A stretch of 64,000 nt of DNA from Pleomorphovibrio marinus (GCF_003347495.1 NZ_QCXY01000009.1:1-64000), one strand, 5' to 3'; shown: positions 26,741 to 37,202, counted from the first letter of the stretch. Made by a program: numbers and translations. The notes: a model not told the origin generated them from the sequence alone.

Positions 26741-28837
26741 ATGAATAAGACCCCCATCTTCCTGTTACTTTTCCTTTTTCAACAAACCTTAGCCCAAACC
26801 CTACACGAGGGCTTTCAAAGAGATCAACTTAAAACCCAAGTAGTAACAGAAACTGCCTTTTTGGAAAAAGTGGATTTTAGCAGCTTTAGACGTCATTTGG
26901 AGCAAATCAGTTCAGAGCCACATGTGGTGGGCAGTTCTGCCAATGAAAAAGTGGCCAGCTACCTAAAAAAAACAATGGAAGAGGCTGGCTGGGAGGTAAA
27001 GTACTACCCCTACGATGTGTATCTTCCCAAAGAACCTGGCGAATCCTATGTTGAAATCATTTCCCCAAAAAGAAAGCCACTCAACCAGCAGGAATATGTG
27101 GTGCCTGAGGATCCTTATTCCAATCATCCCAAGTTGCACAGAGGATGGAACGCCTATTCAGGATCCGGGGATGTGAGTGGTGAAATAGTCTACGCCAACT
27201 ATGGTACTAAGAAAGATTTTGAGAAGCTACGGGAACTTGGTGTTTCACTTACAGACAAAATTGTTATTGCGAGATACGGAGGGAACTTCAGGGGATATAA
27301 AGCCAAGTTTGCCGAGGAATATGGTGCAGCAGGTTTGCTTATCTACACCGACCCCGCCGATGCTGGGTTTATGAAGGGATTGGTCTATCCAGAGGGGATA
27401 TATTACGACGAAAGCTCCATACAAAGAGGGTCACTTATGACAGAGAATTTTACCGGTGATCCCCTTACCCCTTTCGAACCGGCACTTCCCCTAGATGGAG
27501 AGGTGCAAGTTAAAAGGCTGAAACCCTCGGAAACGCAACTTCCAACTATCCCCGTAACCCCTATCCCTTATGGTGCTGCAAAAGAAATTTTTGAGGAAAT
27601 GAAGGGTGAAGCTGTGCCTTCAGAATGGCAAGGAGGTTTGCCCTTTACCTACCGAGTAGAGGGGGGGTCGGATCTTCAGGTGAAATTGACCGTCAAGCAA
27701 GAAAGGGACTTTGTAAGGATCAACAATGTAGTGGGCTTTTTGGAAGGTGCTGAATACCCGGATGAATGGGTGATATTGGGTTGTCATTACGATGCCTGGT
27801 CCTTTGGAGCTACTGACCCCAATAGCGGCACGGCAATGTTGCTGACCCTTGGCGAAGCACTTGGGGAATTAGCCGAATCTGGCTACAAACCCAAAAGATC
27901 CCTATTAATTGCCCATTGGGATGGAGAGGAGCACGGAGTAATTGGATCGACAGAGTGGGTGGAACAATTGTTGGACGAGTTACAGGCAAAGGCTGTAGCT
28001 TATTTGAACTTTGATGCAGGGGTTTCAGGGAAAAATATAGGAGGAGCAGCCTCACCCTCCCTGAAAAAAATACTGGTAGAATCATCCAAGGCAGTACAGT
28101 TCCCAGACACTACGCTCTCTTTTCACGACGTATGGGTTTCCGGAAAGGAGGAGCCCAATATCCGCAACTTAGGGGGAGGCTCGGATCATATTGCTTTTTA
28201 TATGCATGCGGGGATTCCCGCTTTAAGTGCAGGAAGTGGTGGGCCTACTTTATACCACACCAATTACGACAACCTTCATTTTTATGAAAAATTTGTTGAC
28301 CCCGACTTTCAGATGGGTGGTGCAGTAGCCCAATGGGCAGGCATCATGGCACTGAGATTGGCCAATGCAGACATCATACCCTATCGTATTACCAGGTATG
28401 CCAGGGACTTAAAGACCCATATGGAAAATGCCTCTTCCCAGGCCAAGAGCCTCAATTCAGATTTTGCTGGATTCGAAAAATCCTTATCTGCAATAAAGGA
28501 TTTGCAAAAAGATGCTCAAGACCTCACTGATATTTTAAGTGATAGTAGGGAAAGTAACAACCTTAATCTCTCACAAATCAATCGTATAAACAAGAGCTTT
28601 CTGCAGCTGGAAAAAAATTTCTTGTTGGAAGATGGAATGCCATTTGGCAGTTGGTACAGGTCTCTTTATGCGTCCTCTGATCCTTTTAGTGGGTATGCAT
28701 CTTGGGTATTGCCTGGGATTCAATTTGAAATTGAGCAAAAAAAAGTGGATAAATTTGAGGAATGGGACGCTATTTATGCACAGGCTATAGAAAGGCTCAG
28801 TTCTGAAATTAGGAGTATCAAGAGCTTGTTAGAGTGA
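26741..28837 (+). CDS. M28 family zinc peptidase (glutamate carboxypeptidase II-like)
   Basis: The 698-residue exported protein (signal peptide to about LAQT) has the three-part layout of glutamate carboxypeptidase II: a PA (apical) insert near 120-290, the M28 catalytic domain with ILGCHYDAWSFG, the TDPNSGTAML aspartate, HWDGEEHGVIG (catalytic and metal glutamates), NFDAG and LYHTNYD, and a C-terminal helical dimerisation domain (about 560-698). It should release C-terminal residues from peptides in the periplasm. A peptide-recycling role with the neighbouring NlpC/P60 and amidohydrolases is an inference. Confidence 0.94.
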   Translation: MNKTPIFLLLFLFQQTLAQTLHEGFQRDQLKTQVVTETAFLEKVDFSSFRRHLEQISSEPHVVGSSANEKVASYLKKTMEEAGWEVKYYPYDVYLPKEPGESYVEIISPKRKPLNQQEYVVPEDPYSNHPKLHRGWNAYSGSGDVSGEIVYANYGTKKDFEKLRELGVSLTDKIVIARYGGNFRGYKAKFAEEYGAAGLLIYTDPADAGFMKGLVYPEGIYYDESSIQRGSLMTENFTGDPLTPFEPALPLDGEVQVKRLKPSETQLPTIPVTPIPYGAAKEIFEEMKGEAVPSEWQGGLPFTYRVEGGSDLQVKLTVKQERDFVRINNVVGFLEGAEYPDEWVILGCHYDAWSFGATDPNSGTAMLLTLGEALGELAESGYKPKRSLLIAHWDGEEHGVIGSTEWVEQLLDELQAKAVAYLNFDAGVSGKNIGGAASPSLKKILVESSKAVQFPDTTLSFHDVWVSGKEEPNIRNLGGGSDHIAFYMHAGIPALSAGSGGPTLYHTNYDNLHFYEKFVDPDFQMGGAVAQWAGIMALRLANADIIPYRITRYARDLKTHMENASSQAKSLNSDFAGFEKSLSAIKDLQKDAQDLTDILSDSRESNNLNLSQINRINKSFLQLEKNFLLEDGMPFGSWYRSLYASSDPFSGYASWVLPGIQFEIEQKKVDKFEEWDAIYAQAIERLSSEIRSIKSLLE

Positions 28838-28911
28838 TAGAATCAATAGGTATTCAAAAATCCTTCACTTATTTACATTTTGGCTGGTTGGGCTGGAAAG
28901 GAAAGTCATAA

Positions 28912-28943
28912 AAAGCCCGGGTAGCAGGCTTTGGTCTGTTTTT
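28912..28943 (+). terminator. Weak terminator after the M28 peptidase
   Basis: AAAGCC (28912-28917) pairs with GGCTTT (28927-28932), followed four bases later by a T-run. The stem is short and the T-run not immediate, so it may be only partly effective before the YihY gene. Confidence 0.4.
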
Positions 28944-28958
28944 TGATCCGTTGAATAT

Positions 28959-29882
28959 ATGGGAAAATTCAAGTTTTCACACCTTAAGCCCCTTCTCGCC
29001 AGTACCACCAAACGCTGGCTAGGAGCCGAACCCTTCCGCCAAAGTGCACTTATCTCCTATTACGCTATCTTTTCCATTCCCGGATTACTCATAATAATCA
29101 TTTGGGCAGCGGGTGTTTTCTTTGGGGAAGAAGCTGTTCAGGGGGAGATCACGCAGCAAATCGGTGGGGCAATGGGGCCAGATGCAGCCCAAAGCCTAGA
29201 AAGTATTGTTTATAGTGCCCATATCAGTACTTCCAGCTGGGTAATGAAAATTGTGGGTATTGGTGCTCTTGTTTTTGGGGCCACCACCTTGTTTTTTCAA
29301 CTCCAAAAATCACTCAACTACCTTTGGGACGTAGAGCCCGACCCGGACAACAACCTCAAAAAGTTTATCTTAGATAGGGCGAGTTCATTGGGATTAATTC
29401 TAGTCATAGCTTTCCTATTGTTGATTTCACTGCTCTTGAGCTCTGCCCTAGCCATTCTAAGTGATTGGATAACCGGGAATTTTGGGGATTCCGCTTATTT
29501 CATGATGGAAGGTTTCGATTTTATCCTCAGCTTCGTGGTCATCAGTCTTTTGTTTGCCTTGATGTTTAAATTCCTCCCTGATGTAGAAATCCAATGGAAA
29601 TCCGTTTGGGTGGGGGCATTGGCCACTGCACTTCTTTTTACTATTGGCAAGACCTTACTGGGCATTTATTTTGGAATGGCAGACCCGACTTCTGGATTTG
29701 GGGCGGCAGGTACCGTAATTCTTATCATGGTTTGGGTAAATTACACCTCCCTCATCCTCTTTTTCGGTGCCGAATTTACTCATGAATATGCCCATTTCTA
29801 CGGACATTCCATCAAACCTTCCTCGCACGCAAAATGGACCGCTTCCAGACTAAGGGAGGAAGAACAAAGAAGAGAAGCATAA
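28959..29882 (+). CDS. YihY/BrkB family inner-membrane protein
   Basis: The 307-residue protein has an amphipathic N-terminus, then about six membrane segments. The family pattern is visible as ALISYYAIFSIPGLLIIIIW (residues about 29-48), a central GATTLFFQLQKSLNYLWDVEP, and a late NYTSLILFFGAEFTHEYA. A charged C-terminal tail (RLREEEQRREA) follows. The family was once called ribonuclease BN by mistake; its role is unknown, with transport or envelope integrity proposed. It closes the plus-strand run that starts at 21158. Confidence 0.92.
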   Translation: MGKFKFSHLKPLLASTTKRWLGAEPFRQSALISYYAIFSIPGLLIIIIWAAGVFFGEEAVQGEITQQIGGAMGPDAAQSLESIVYSAHISTSSWVMKIVGIGALVFGATTLFFQLQKSLNYLWDVEPDPDNNLKKFILDRASSLGLILVIAFLLLISLLLSSALAILSDWITGNFGDSAYFMMEGFDFILSFVVISLLFALMFKFLPDVEIQWKSVWVGALATALLFTIGKTLLGIYFGMADPTSGFGAAGTVILIMVWVNYTSLILFFGAEFTHEYAHFYGHSIKPSSHAKWTASRLREEEQRREA

Positions 29883-29914
29883 ATAAAAAAATTTACTGAA
29901 AGAAGGAAATGGAT

Positions 29915-30370
29915 CTAAAATATGCCATGTAGACGTATAACCTTATTGGCCAAACTGATTTCCTCCCCGATTTTTTTGTCCCTCAAAGTCTTCACAATGG
30001 GTGCATTTGAAGAAACAGCCTGCACCTCCCAATCCCCTATCTTTACTTTGCCATAAGGGATCCCAACCCAAATCCATCCTATGGATAATTGTAAAAGAGC
30101 TCCCGCAGAAATGGTTTCACTTGGTGAAACTGGAATTTTCTCCAAATCCTGGGACATCCCCTTCAGGTTTCCCTTTTGGGTTTCGAGCATTTGCTGGGTT
30201 TGTCCCATGGTTTCCCTGCCCGTTTCGAATTTGTCACCGGCCGAACTTTTGGTATCCGTGGCTTTTGATGCTTTGAGCTCCAGCAGTTCCATCTCCAATT
30301 CCTTAAGCTGAGCGGCAAGTAACTGGAGAAGCCTATCCTTGATTTCGTCTTTATTCGGGTGATTTTCCAT
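29915..30370 (-). CDS. GreA/GreB-like protein
   Basis: The 151-residue protein (ATG at 30370) has a charged helical N-terminus (residues about 5-40), the segment DTKSSAGDKFETGRETM and a second helix, and a C-terminal beta domain (GKVKIGDWEVQAVSSNAPIVKTLRDKKIGEE) that resembles the FKBP-like domain of GreA (SPIGKALLGKKVGD). Bacteroidota carry such divergent Gre-like genes, some mis-annotated as 3-oxoacyl-ACP synthase. Whether it rescues stalled RNA polymerase, or only binds it, is not known. The usual acidic coiled-coil tip is not obvious. Confidence 0.7.
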   Translation of the reverse strand: MENHPNKDEIKDRLLQLLAAQLKELEMELLELKASKATDTKSSAGDKFETGRETMGQTQQMLETQKGNLKGMSQDLEKIPVSPSETISAGALLQLSIGWIWVGIPYGKVKIGDWEVQAVSSNAPIVKTLRDKKIGEEISLANKVIRLHGIF

Positions 30371-30394
30371 AATGATCAAATAATTCTTCTTCAA

Positions 30395-30424
30395 TTGTCT
30401 CTTCCTGAAACTTACCTATCTTTA
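30395..30424 (+). promoter_or_regulatory. Candidate promoter for the small secreted protein gene
   Basis: TTG (30395-30397), 19 bases, then TATCTTTA (30417-30424). Spacing is ideal and the -7 box matches at all but the last position. Confidence 0.35.
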
Positions 30425-30486
30425 TACTTCCAATTCAACTATGAAATTAATTCAGTTTATTCTTTCCTTTACACCAACTAAAAAAA

Positions 30487-30894
30487 ATGAATCGTATAGT
30501 CTTACTTTTGCCCTTTTTTATCAGCTCCCTTTGTTTAGCACAAGATATGGAAACCCCATCAAACCCTGAGCCCTCTGAAATCAAATCGCCCAAAAAAAGT
30601 AAGGCTAAACTTGATTTTGCCTTGGAGGGAATGGTGGGTTTTTCCATGTGGCAGGATTTCTATGCATTTAACGTTGGAGGGCCTAGTCTAAAACTCAGAA
30701 TTACCGAAGATTTGTCCATAGGGGTTGGGGCCTTGCCTTCCTTCTATGTCTACGAGGGCCGTACCGGAGCTAGACTGGGGGTTTCTCCACGAGTGGACTA
30801 TAAGCAGTGGGTTTTTATCACCCCCTTTCTTCATATGGATAGCAGGGATGAATGGGTTTTCTCTGTAGGATTAGGCTACAAATTCAACCATTGA
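30487..30894 (+). CDS. Small secreted hypothetical protein, possible beta-barrel
   Basis: The 135-residue protein has a clear signal peptide (about 1-18, LPFFISSLCLAQ). A Pro/Ser/Lys-rich linker (about 20-40) is followed by alternating hydrophobic strands (FALEGMVGFSMWQDF, LRITEDLSIGVGALPSF, WVFSVGLGYKFNH). This is consistent with a small outer-membrane barrel or beta-sandwich. I cannot name a family. It stands alone between convergent and divergent neighbours. Confidence 0.72.
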   Translation: MNRIVLLLPFFISSLCLAQDMETPSNPEPSEIKSPKKSKAKLDFALEGMVGFSMWQDFYAFNVGGPSLKLRITEDLSIGVGALPSFYVYEGRTGARLGVSPRVDYKQWVFITPFLHMDSRDEWVFSVGLGYKFNH

Positions 30895-30912
30895 GCACTT
30901 TGGACTTCATTT

Positions 30913-32136
30913 TTAGCTTTTACCCTGCTTTCTCTTTTCCAAAAGTTCTTCAAACAGCTCATTGATGTTTTCCCTATTTTCTCCTATATCAATACCAGCT
31001 TTTTCTGCCAACTCCTCTATATCGGGTTTCTCCCCGGCGTTGATGGCAGGTATTGCCAACATCAAAAGCTTATTTAGATTGTCCAAAGCAGGATTCGGTT
31101 GAGTAGATGGTTTTTCCTCAAAAAGTAACTCCAATGGCATAAGTTCAATCTCCCTTTTTAATATGGTTTGAGCTGCCGTATGCATAGAGGGTTTCAAATA
31201 AATATCTGGATCCACGTCCATTTTTATTCCATAATTATTCAGGGCCTTTACCAAAGCTTTAAAACCATCATCGGTCATGGCTGTGACCTGAACCAGTTGG
31301 CTTGCCTCTTCATAATAGGCAACGGAAAAATGGGGGAAATCACACCAATTTTTCAATTTGAGTCTGTGTACACTCCCTACGGTCTCCAGCTCAAAATCTT
31401 TGGTCATTTTTTCACAGGGAAGCTTTACGTCTTCCACTACTGTGAGGCAAGTAACCAAAATATGATTACCATGTACTGTAAGTGGATAATTGGATTGGGC
31501 GAACAATACCATATAGGGAACTGGGTTTTTCTCTATATCCTCCAACATGTCCTCATCACTTTCTATGGTAGGATTTACCTCCGTGGCATAGAAGAAGATA
31601 TCATCGGGGTCAAAACTGGGATAGGCAGCCAAAGGACCATAGGTTTGCCAACAAGTCCCATTATACCCGATTAGATTAAAAAAAAGAAGGTAGCTTCCCC
31701 CTTTCAAGGTTTTACTAAGTCCCGGACTATACAATAGGAACTCCTCCCCTGTAAAGGCATCCTGCATTTCGAAGAAGTCTTTTTCAGGATTATCCAGCAA
31801 AATAGAAAAACTAAATCTCCAGGGTGTTTCGGCTTGTGCAGACAACCACTCCCTGTCAGGCGAACTAAGTTCCTTGATCGCTGAATGGTTAAGGTACTTA
31901 TGGATAAAGCCCCCTTGCTTCATGACCTTAAACATGATGTATTGAGATTTCAACATGTTCTGCCAACTTTTATCCAACAACTTTAGCACGTGCTTGTAGA
32001 CCTCCATTCTGCGATCCGCTTCTTTACTCAATTTACTTTTTTCTCCTGCATAATAAAGCAGGAAGTTATCCAAAAGCCTTTCGGAAGTTTGAGAATTCTC
32101 TTGGCAAATCTGTCTCGCTCTTTTATAATCTTTCAT
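30913..32136 (-). CDS. Conserved hypothetical cytoplasmic protein, 407 residues
   Basis: I do not recognise this protein. It has no signal peptide or membrane segment. The N-terminal about 100 residues are helical and basic, the middle is mixed alpha/beta (SYLLFFNLIGYNGTCWQTYGPL, a DDIFFYATEVNP segment), and the C-terminal about 60 residues are acidic and helical (PDIEELAEKAGIDIGENRENINELFEELLEKR). The ATG at 32136 directly abuts an interspersed repeat copy, and no cotranscribed gene is evident. Confidence 0.68.
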   Translation of the reverse strand: MKDYKRARQICQENSQTSERLLDNFLLYYAGEKSKLSKEADRRMEVYKHVLKLLDKSWQNMLKSQYIMFKVMKQGGFIHKYLNHSAIKELSSPDREWLSAQAETPWRFSFSILLDNPEKDFFEMQDAFTGEEFLLYSPGLSKTLKGGSYLLFFNLIGYNGTCWQTYGPLAAYPSFDPDDIFFYATEVNPTIESDEDMLEDIEKNPVPYMVLFAQSNYPLTVHGNHILVTCLTVVEDVKLPCEKMTKDFELETVGSVHRLKLKNWCDFPHFSVAYYEEASQLVQVTAMTDDGFKALVKALNNYGIKMDVDPDIYLKPSMHTAAQTILKREIELMPLELLFEEKPSTQPNPALDNLNKLLMLAIPAINAGEKPDIEELAEKAGIDIGENRENINELFEELLEKRKQGKS

Positions 32137-32274
32137 ATGTTTATATTGTCTTTTCAGCGGTCATATAGCCTGCCCCTGCCTGCCCCGAACTGGTTTCGGG
32201 GAACTTGTTTCGGGGGAATCTCGCAGTCTATAATCATCCCAGTGTGTGAGAATTCTTTCTAATGGGCATTTCAT
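32137..32274 (-). repeat. Interspersed structured repeat, copy 7 (before the 407-residue gene)
   Basis: A 138-base copy starting ATGAAATGCCCA, with the hairpin AGAA-AGAA-TTCT, GATGATTATA, GCGAGATTCC and a duplicated CCCCGAA hairpin block, ending AATATAAACAT directly before the ATG at 32136. Its 5' arm is the AATGCCCA type but its 3' arm is the GCGAGATT type, so it looks like a recombinant of the two variants. Confidence 0.82.
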
Positions 32275-32306
32275 TGTATGTAGGTTGTTGGAATAAGCGT
32301 GCAGGT

Positions 32307-32347
32307 AAAAAAACTACCCTTCCGAAAATCGGGTTTCGGAAGGGTAG
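32307..32347 (-). terminator. Strong terminator after eno
   Basis: CTACCCTTCCGAAA and TTTCGGAAGGGTAG form a 14-bp perfect stem with a 6-nt loop. On the minus strand it is followed by TTTTTTT. It lies 39 bases past the eno stop codon. Confidence 0.92.
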
Positions 32348-32385
32348 TAGAATATAGTTGGTGGCATTTTTGCCGAAAGGTCAAA

Positions 32386-33675
<1,290 letters not shown>

Positions 33676-33684
33676 TTATGGTTT

Positions 33685-34779
33685 TCAGTTTTTGATTAAA
33701 GAGATAAATTGGTCGAAAAGGTACCTCGAGTCATGGGGCCCAGGACTGGCTTCGGGGTGGTATTGAACCGAAAAAGCTGGTCTATCTTTGTACCTGATGC
33801 CCGCAACCGTACCATCGTTGAGGTGAAGATGGGTGATCTCCAGTGTTGGATTGTTTTCAACATCCTCCTTTTTCACCACGAAACCGTGATTTTGGGAGGT
33901 AATTTCACTCATCCCATTTAATAGGTTTTTGATGGGATGGTTCAGGCCCCTATGCCCATGGTGCATCTTGTAAGTACCTACCCCGCAGGCTCTAGCTAGA
34001 ATTTGATGACCTAAACATATACCAAATAGCGGCTTGTTGAGCTCCAGCAGTTTTTTAGTGGTATCTACAGCATATTCCATCACCGCAGGGTCACCAGGCC
34101 CATTGGAAAGAAAATAAGCGTTGGGGTTCCAGGATTCCATTTCTTCCACAGTGGTTTTGGCTGGGAATACCTTACAATAAACACCTCTTGAAACCAAGGA
34201 TCGCAATATGTTTCTTTTGATACCATAATCGAGACAGGCCACCTTTATGGGTGAATTTTCGTCTCCGAAATAATAACTCTCTTTAGTAGATACTTGGGAA
34301 GAAAGCTCCAGCCCGTTCATATCCGGAACATTGGATAAGGCAGCTTTAAGCTCTTCCATATCGGAAATTTGAGAACTAATAATAGCGTTCATCGCTCCCT
34401 TGCTTCTGATATGTCTCACCAGCTTTCGGGTATCCACATCGGCGATTCCGGTGATACCATGGTGTTCCAGGTATTCTTGAAGGGATTTGGGGTTAGACTC
34501 CAGGCGACTATGGACATCTGAAAAATCATTTACAACAATACCTGCAATTAAAGGGCTGTCAGATTCATTTTCTTCTTCGATGGTGCCGTAGTTTCCAATA
34601 TGAGGGGTGGTATTTACAATAATCTGACCGGTATACGAGGGGTCGGTGTAGATTTCCTGATAACCGGTCATTCCAGTGTTAAAACATATTTCACCACCAC
34701 TTGTGCCGTCTTTTCCTACCAAGGTGCCTATTATTACGGTACCGTCAGCCAATAAGAGTGTTGCTTTTTTTCTATTCAT
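33685..34779 (-). CDS. carA: Carbamoyl-phosphate synthase small subunit
   Basis: CarA hydrolyses glutamine and passes ammonia to CarB for carbamoyl phosphate, feeding arginine and pyrimidine synthesis. The 364-residue protein (ATG at 34779, MNRKKATLLLADGTV) has the glutaminase triad: the cysteine in FGICLGHQILA, and the His and Glu in SVQYHPEASPGP. carB is not nearby, so the subunits are encoded apart. A frame reading further upstream would run through the rplQ terminator and is rejected. Confidence 0.97.
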   Translation of the reverse strand: MNRKKATLLLADGTVIIGTLVGKDGTSGGEICFNTGMTGYQEIYTDPSYTGQIIVNTTPHIGNYGTIEEENESDSPLIAGIVVNDFSDVHSRLESNPKSLQEYLEHHGITGIADVDTRKLVRHIRSKGAMNAIISSQISDMEELKAALSNVPDMNGLELSSQVSTKESYYFGDENSPIKVACLDYGIKRNILRSLVSRGVYCKVFPAKTTVEEMESWNPNAYFLSNGPGDPAVMEYAVDTTKKLLELNKPLFGICLGHQILARACGVGTYKMHHGHRGLNHPIKNLLNGMSEITSQNHGFVVKKEDVENNPTLEITHLHLNDGTVAGIRYKDRPAFSVQYHPEASPGPHDSRYLFDQFISLIKN

Positions 34780-34796
34780 AGCGAAATTTGGATGAA

Positions 34797-34804
34797 CAAA
34801 TTTA
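34797..34804 (-). promoter_or_regulatory. Possible -7 box for carA
   Basis: The minus strand reads TAAATTTG, a full TAnnTTTG match, 17 bases before the carA ATG. The -33 region is only a partial match (GTTTA about 20 bases upstream). Confidence 0.4.
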
Positions 34805-34846
34805 AGGATTTTATCAGTAGAAGGGTAAACTTTGAGTAAAGGATAC

Positions 34847-34882
34847 AAAAAAAAGGGATCGGGCTCCAGCCCCATCCCCTTT
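34847..34882 (-). terminator. Terminator after rplQ, end of the ribosomal cluster
   Basis: AAAGGGAT...GGGCT and AGCCC...ATCCCCTTT form a long GC-rich stem with one bulge and one mismatch. On the minus strand it is followed by a run of eight T. It closes the alpha operon. Confidence 0.88.
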
Positions 34883-34908
34883 CTAACCTATGTTTGTGAA
34901 AACACAAT

Positions 34909-35550
34909 TTATTCACTTTTCTTGTTATCGTCTTTATCTGACTTTTCTTCCCCATCTTCGGATGGCTCTTCTTTCTTTGCCTTAGCGGAAGGCTTCTTTG
35001 TCTTTTCGACTTTCTTTTCAGCATCTGCCTCGGCAGTAGCTTCCTTAGCATCTTCCGGCTCAGGAGTTTCCTTAGCTTTTTCCTTTTCAGCACCAGAAGT
35101 ATCCGTTTCTGCTTGGGAAGAGGTTTTTCCTGACCCTCTTCTTCTCCTTCTTCCTGGCTTTTTAGTGGCCTTATCTTCCTTGGTAAGAAGCTCATTAAAG
35201 TCCACTAATTCAATGATGCACATTTCAGCATTATCTCCAAGCCTGAAGCCAGTTTTGATGATCCTGGTATATCCACCTGGACGGCTGCCTACTTTCTCCA
35301 CTACTTCACCAAAAAGCACCTTTATGGCATCTTTGTTTTGAAGATACCTGAACACCACTCTCCTATTGTGGGTGGTATCTTCTTTTGCCCTTGTGATAAA
35401 GGGCTCCACATATTTTCTTAATTCCTTGGCCTTAGCAAGCGTGGTGGAGATCCTCTTGTGCGTAAGAAGGGAGCTAGCCATATTGGATAGCATGGCCTTT
35501 CTGTGCGAGGCGGTCCTGCCAAGGTGGTTAAATTTCTTGCCGTGTCTCAT
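34909..35550 (-). CDS. rplQ: 50S ribosomal protein L17 (bL17) with long charged C-terminal tail
   Basis: The first about 120 of 213 residues match bL17 ([55 protein letters not shown]). The remaining about 90 residues are a low-complexity tail of Lys, Glu, Ala, Ser and Asp with a [10 protein letters not shown] patch. Classical bL17 is about 120-130 residues; extended tails occur in Bacteroidota. The gene is last in the alpha operon, six bases past rpoA on the same strand. Confidence 0.96.
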   Translation of the reverse strand: MRHGKKFNHLGRTASHRKAMLSNMASSLLTHKRISTTLAKAKELRKYVEPFITRAKEDTTHNRRVVFRYLQNKDAIKVLFGEVVEKVGSRPGGYTRIIKTGFRLGDNAEMCIIELVDFNELLTKEDKATKKPGRRRRRGSGKTSSQAETDTSGAEKEKAKETPEPEDAKEATAEADAEKKVEKTKKPSAKAKKEEPSEDGEEKSDKDDNKKSE

Positions 35551-35555
35551 TTTAT

Positions 35556-36545
35556 TTATTCTTCATCAAGTTTATACTTTGACAAATCCATTCCAAAAGT
35601 CAACCCCTTCTCCTGAATCAGTTGCTCCAGTTCTGCCAAGGACTTCTTGCCGAAATTCCTGAATTTCATCATGTCAGAAATCTCCAACCTGGCGAGGTCT
35701 CCCAACGTTTTCACATCAGCAGCTTTGAGACAGTTATAGGCCCTTACAGATAGGTCAAGATCGCTGAGCGAAGTTTTGAGCAGTTTTCTCATGTGCAAGT
35801 ACTCCTCGTCTATTGGCTCAATAGCCCCACTACCTGGTGCATCTATTACCATAGTCTGATCGGAGAACAACATGAAATGCTGTATCAAAATCTTGGCGGA
35901 TTCCTGTAAGGCTTTCTCCGGATGTATGGATCCATCCGTGGAAACTTCCATGATCAATTGCTCATAGTCAGTCTTCTGTTCTACCCTGGTGTTTTCCACC
36001 CTATACTTCACATTCTTAATAGGTGTGAAAATTGCGTCAATAGGGATTACCCCGTAAATTTGTTCTTTAGGTTTTGACTCCTCGGCAGGCAAATAGCCCC
36101 TGCCCTTTTCAATGATCAATTCCACCTCAAAGGATTTTTCTTCGTCCAGATGGCAGATGATCTGCTCCGGGTTAAGAATTTCGAAGGAGGAAGTAAATTT
36201 CGCAATATCACCCGCCGTAAAAACGTCCTGATTTTTCACCTCCACAGTAATTTTACCATCTATGGCATCGTGGAGTTTTTTGAACCTCACCTGCTTAAGG
36301 TTGAGGATGATGTCGGTAACGTCTTCAACCACCCCTTCAATAGTGGAAAATTCGTGTACCACACCGGGAAACTTCACTGAAGTAATGGCATAGCCTTCTA
36401 AGGAAGAAAGCAAAATTCTTCTCAGGGCATTTCCGATGGTGACGCCATAGCCCTTTTCTAATGGCTTAAAAGTAAACAGACCGTGAAAATCGTCTGCTTT
36501 CTCCATCACCACCTTTTCGGGCATTTGAAATGCTAATATGGACAT
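35556..36545 (-). CDS. rpoA: DNA-directed RNA polymerase subunit alpha
   Basis: RpoA dimerises to scaffold RNA polymerase. The 329-residue protein (ATG at 36545, [16 protein letters not shown]) has the N-terminal dimerisation domain ([20 protein letters not shown]) and a C-terminal domain with helix-hairpin-helix [21 protein letters not shown], used for promoter DNA or activator contacts. It lies between rpsD and rplQ in the alpha operon. Confidence 0.98.
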   Translation of the reverse strand: MSILAFQMPEKVVMEKADDFHGLFTFKPLEKGYGVTIGNALRRILLSSLEGYAITSVKFPGVVHEFSTIEGVVEDVTDIILNLKQVRFKKLHDAIDGKITVEVKNQDVFTAGDIAKFTSSFEILNPEQIICHLDEEKSFEVELIIEKGRGYLPAEESKPKEQIYGVIPIDAIFTPIKNVKYRVENTRVEQKTDYEQLIMEVSTDGSIHPEKALQESAKILIQHFMLFSDQTMVIDAPGSGAIEPIDEEYLHMRKLLKTSLSDLDLSVRAYNCLKAADVKTLGDLARLEISDMMKFRNFGKKSLAELEQLIQEKGLTFGMDLSKYKLDEE

Positions 36546-36579
36546 AATGTATTTTCTTTTTTGGTCGGGAAATAATGGA

Positions 36580-37185
36580 TTATTTAGAGTAGAGTTCAAC
36601 GATAAGTTGTTCCTTGATATTTTCAGGAATATCGTCTCTCAGTGGCACGTTAATAAACTTACCACTCAAAGAGCCACCATCCCATTCCAACCAAGTGTAC
36701 CTCTTGATGTCTCTTCCTCTCAAACTCTCCGTAATTGCTTCCAGGGATTTTGATCGTTCCCTTACTCCGATGACATCCCCAGGTTTCAACTGATAAGAAG
36801 GTATGTTTACCACTTCTCCGTTGACAAGGATGTGTTTATGGGAAACTAATTGTCTGGCACCTCTCCTGGTCGGTGCAATGCCAAGTCGGAAAACGGTGTT
36901 GTCCAATCTGCATTCCAAAAGTTGCAACAGGTTTTCACCGGTAACCCCTTTTTTCCTAGAGGCGATATCGAACATCCTAGCAAACTGCCTTTCCAACACC
37001 CCGTAGATGTATTTGGCCTTTTGCTTTTCCATGAGTTGGATCGCATACTCGGACTGTTTCTTTCTCCTTCCCTTCCCGTGCATCCCAGGAGGGTAGTTCT
37101 TTTTCTGAAGAACCTTGCTTTGTCCTTCTATAGGTTCGCCAAATTTCCTGGCAATTTTAGCTTTTGGACCTGTATATCTAGCCAT
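36580..37185 (-). CDS. rpsD: 30S ribosomal protein S4 (uS4)
   Basis: A 201-residue primary 16S-binding protein. [17 protein letters not shown] opens it and an S4 RNA-binding domain ([36 protein letters not shown]) follows. There is no zinc-finger cysteine set at the N-terminus, so it is the zinc-free form. S4 often represses the alpha operon translationally; no pseudoknot can be assigned here by eye. Confidence 0.97.
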   Translation of the reverse strand: MARYTGPKAKIARKFGEPIEGQSKVLQKKNYPPGMHGKGRRKKQSEYAIQLMEKQKAKYIYGVLERQFARMFDIASRKKGVTGENLLQLLECRLDNTVFRLGIAPTRRGARQLVSHKHILVNGEVVNIPSYQLKPGDVIGVRERSKSLEAITESLRGRDIKRYTWLEWDGGSLSGKFINVPLRDDIPENIKEQLIVELYSK

Positions 37186-37202
37186 TCTTTTACAACTTTA
37201 AA

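Noticed and set aside
34780-34875. A longer N-terminus for carA
   Set aside because: The extra 32 codons overlap the rplQ terminator region and a -7 box, and family homology begins at the ATG at 34779.
34776-35195. A 139-codon highly basic frame near rplQ
   Set aside because: It is the alternate frame of the low-complexity rplQ tail and runs through the rplQ terminator.
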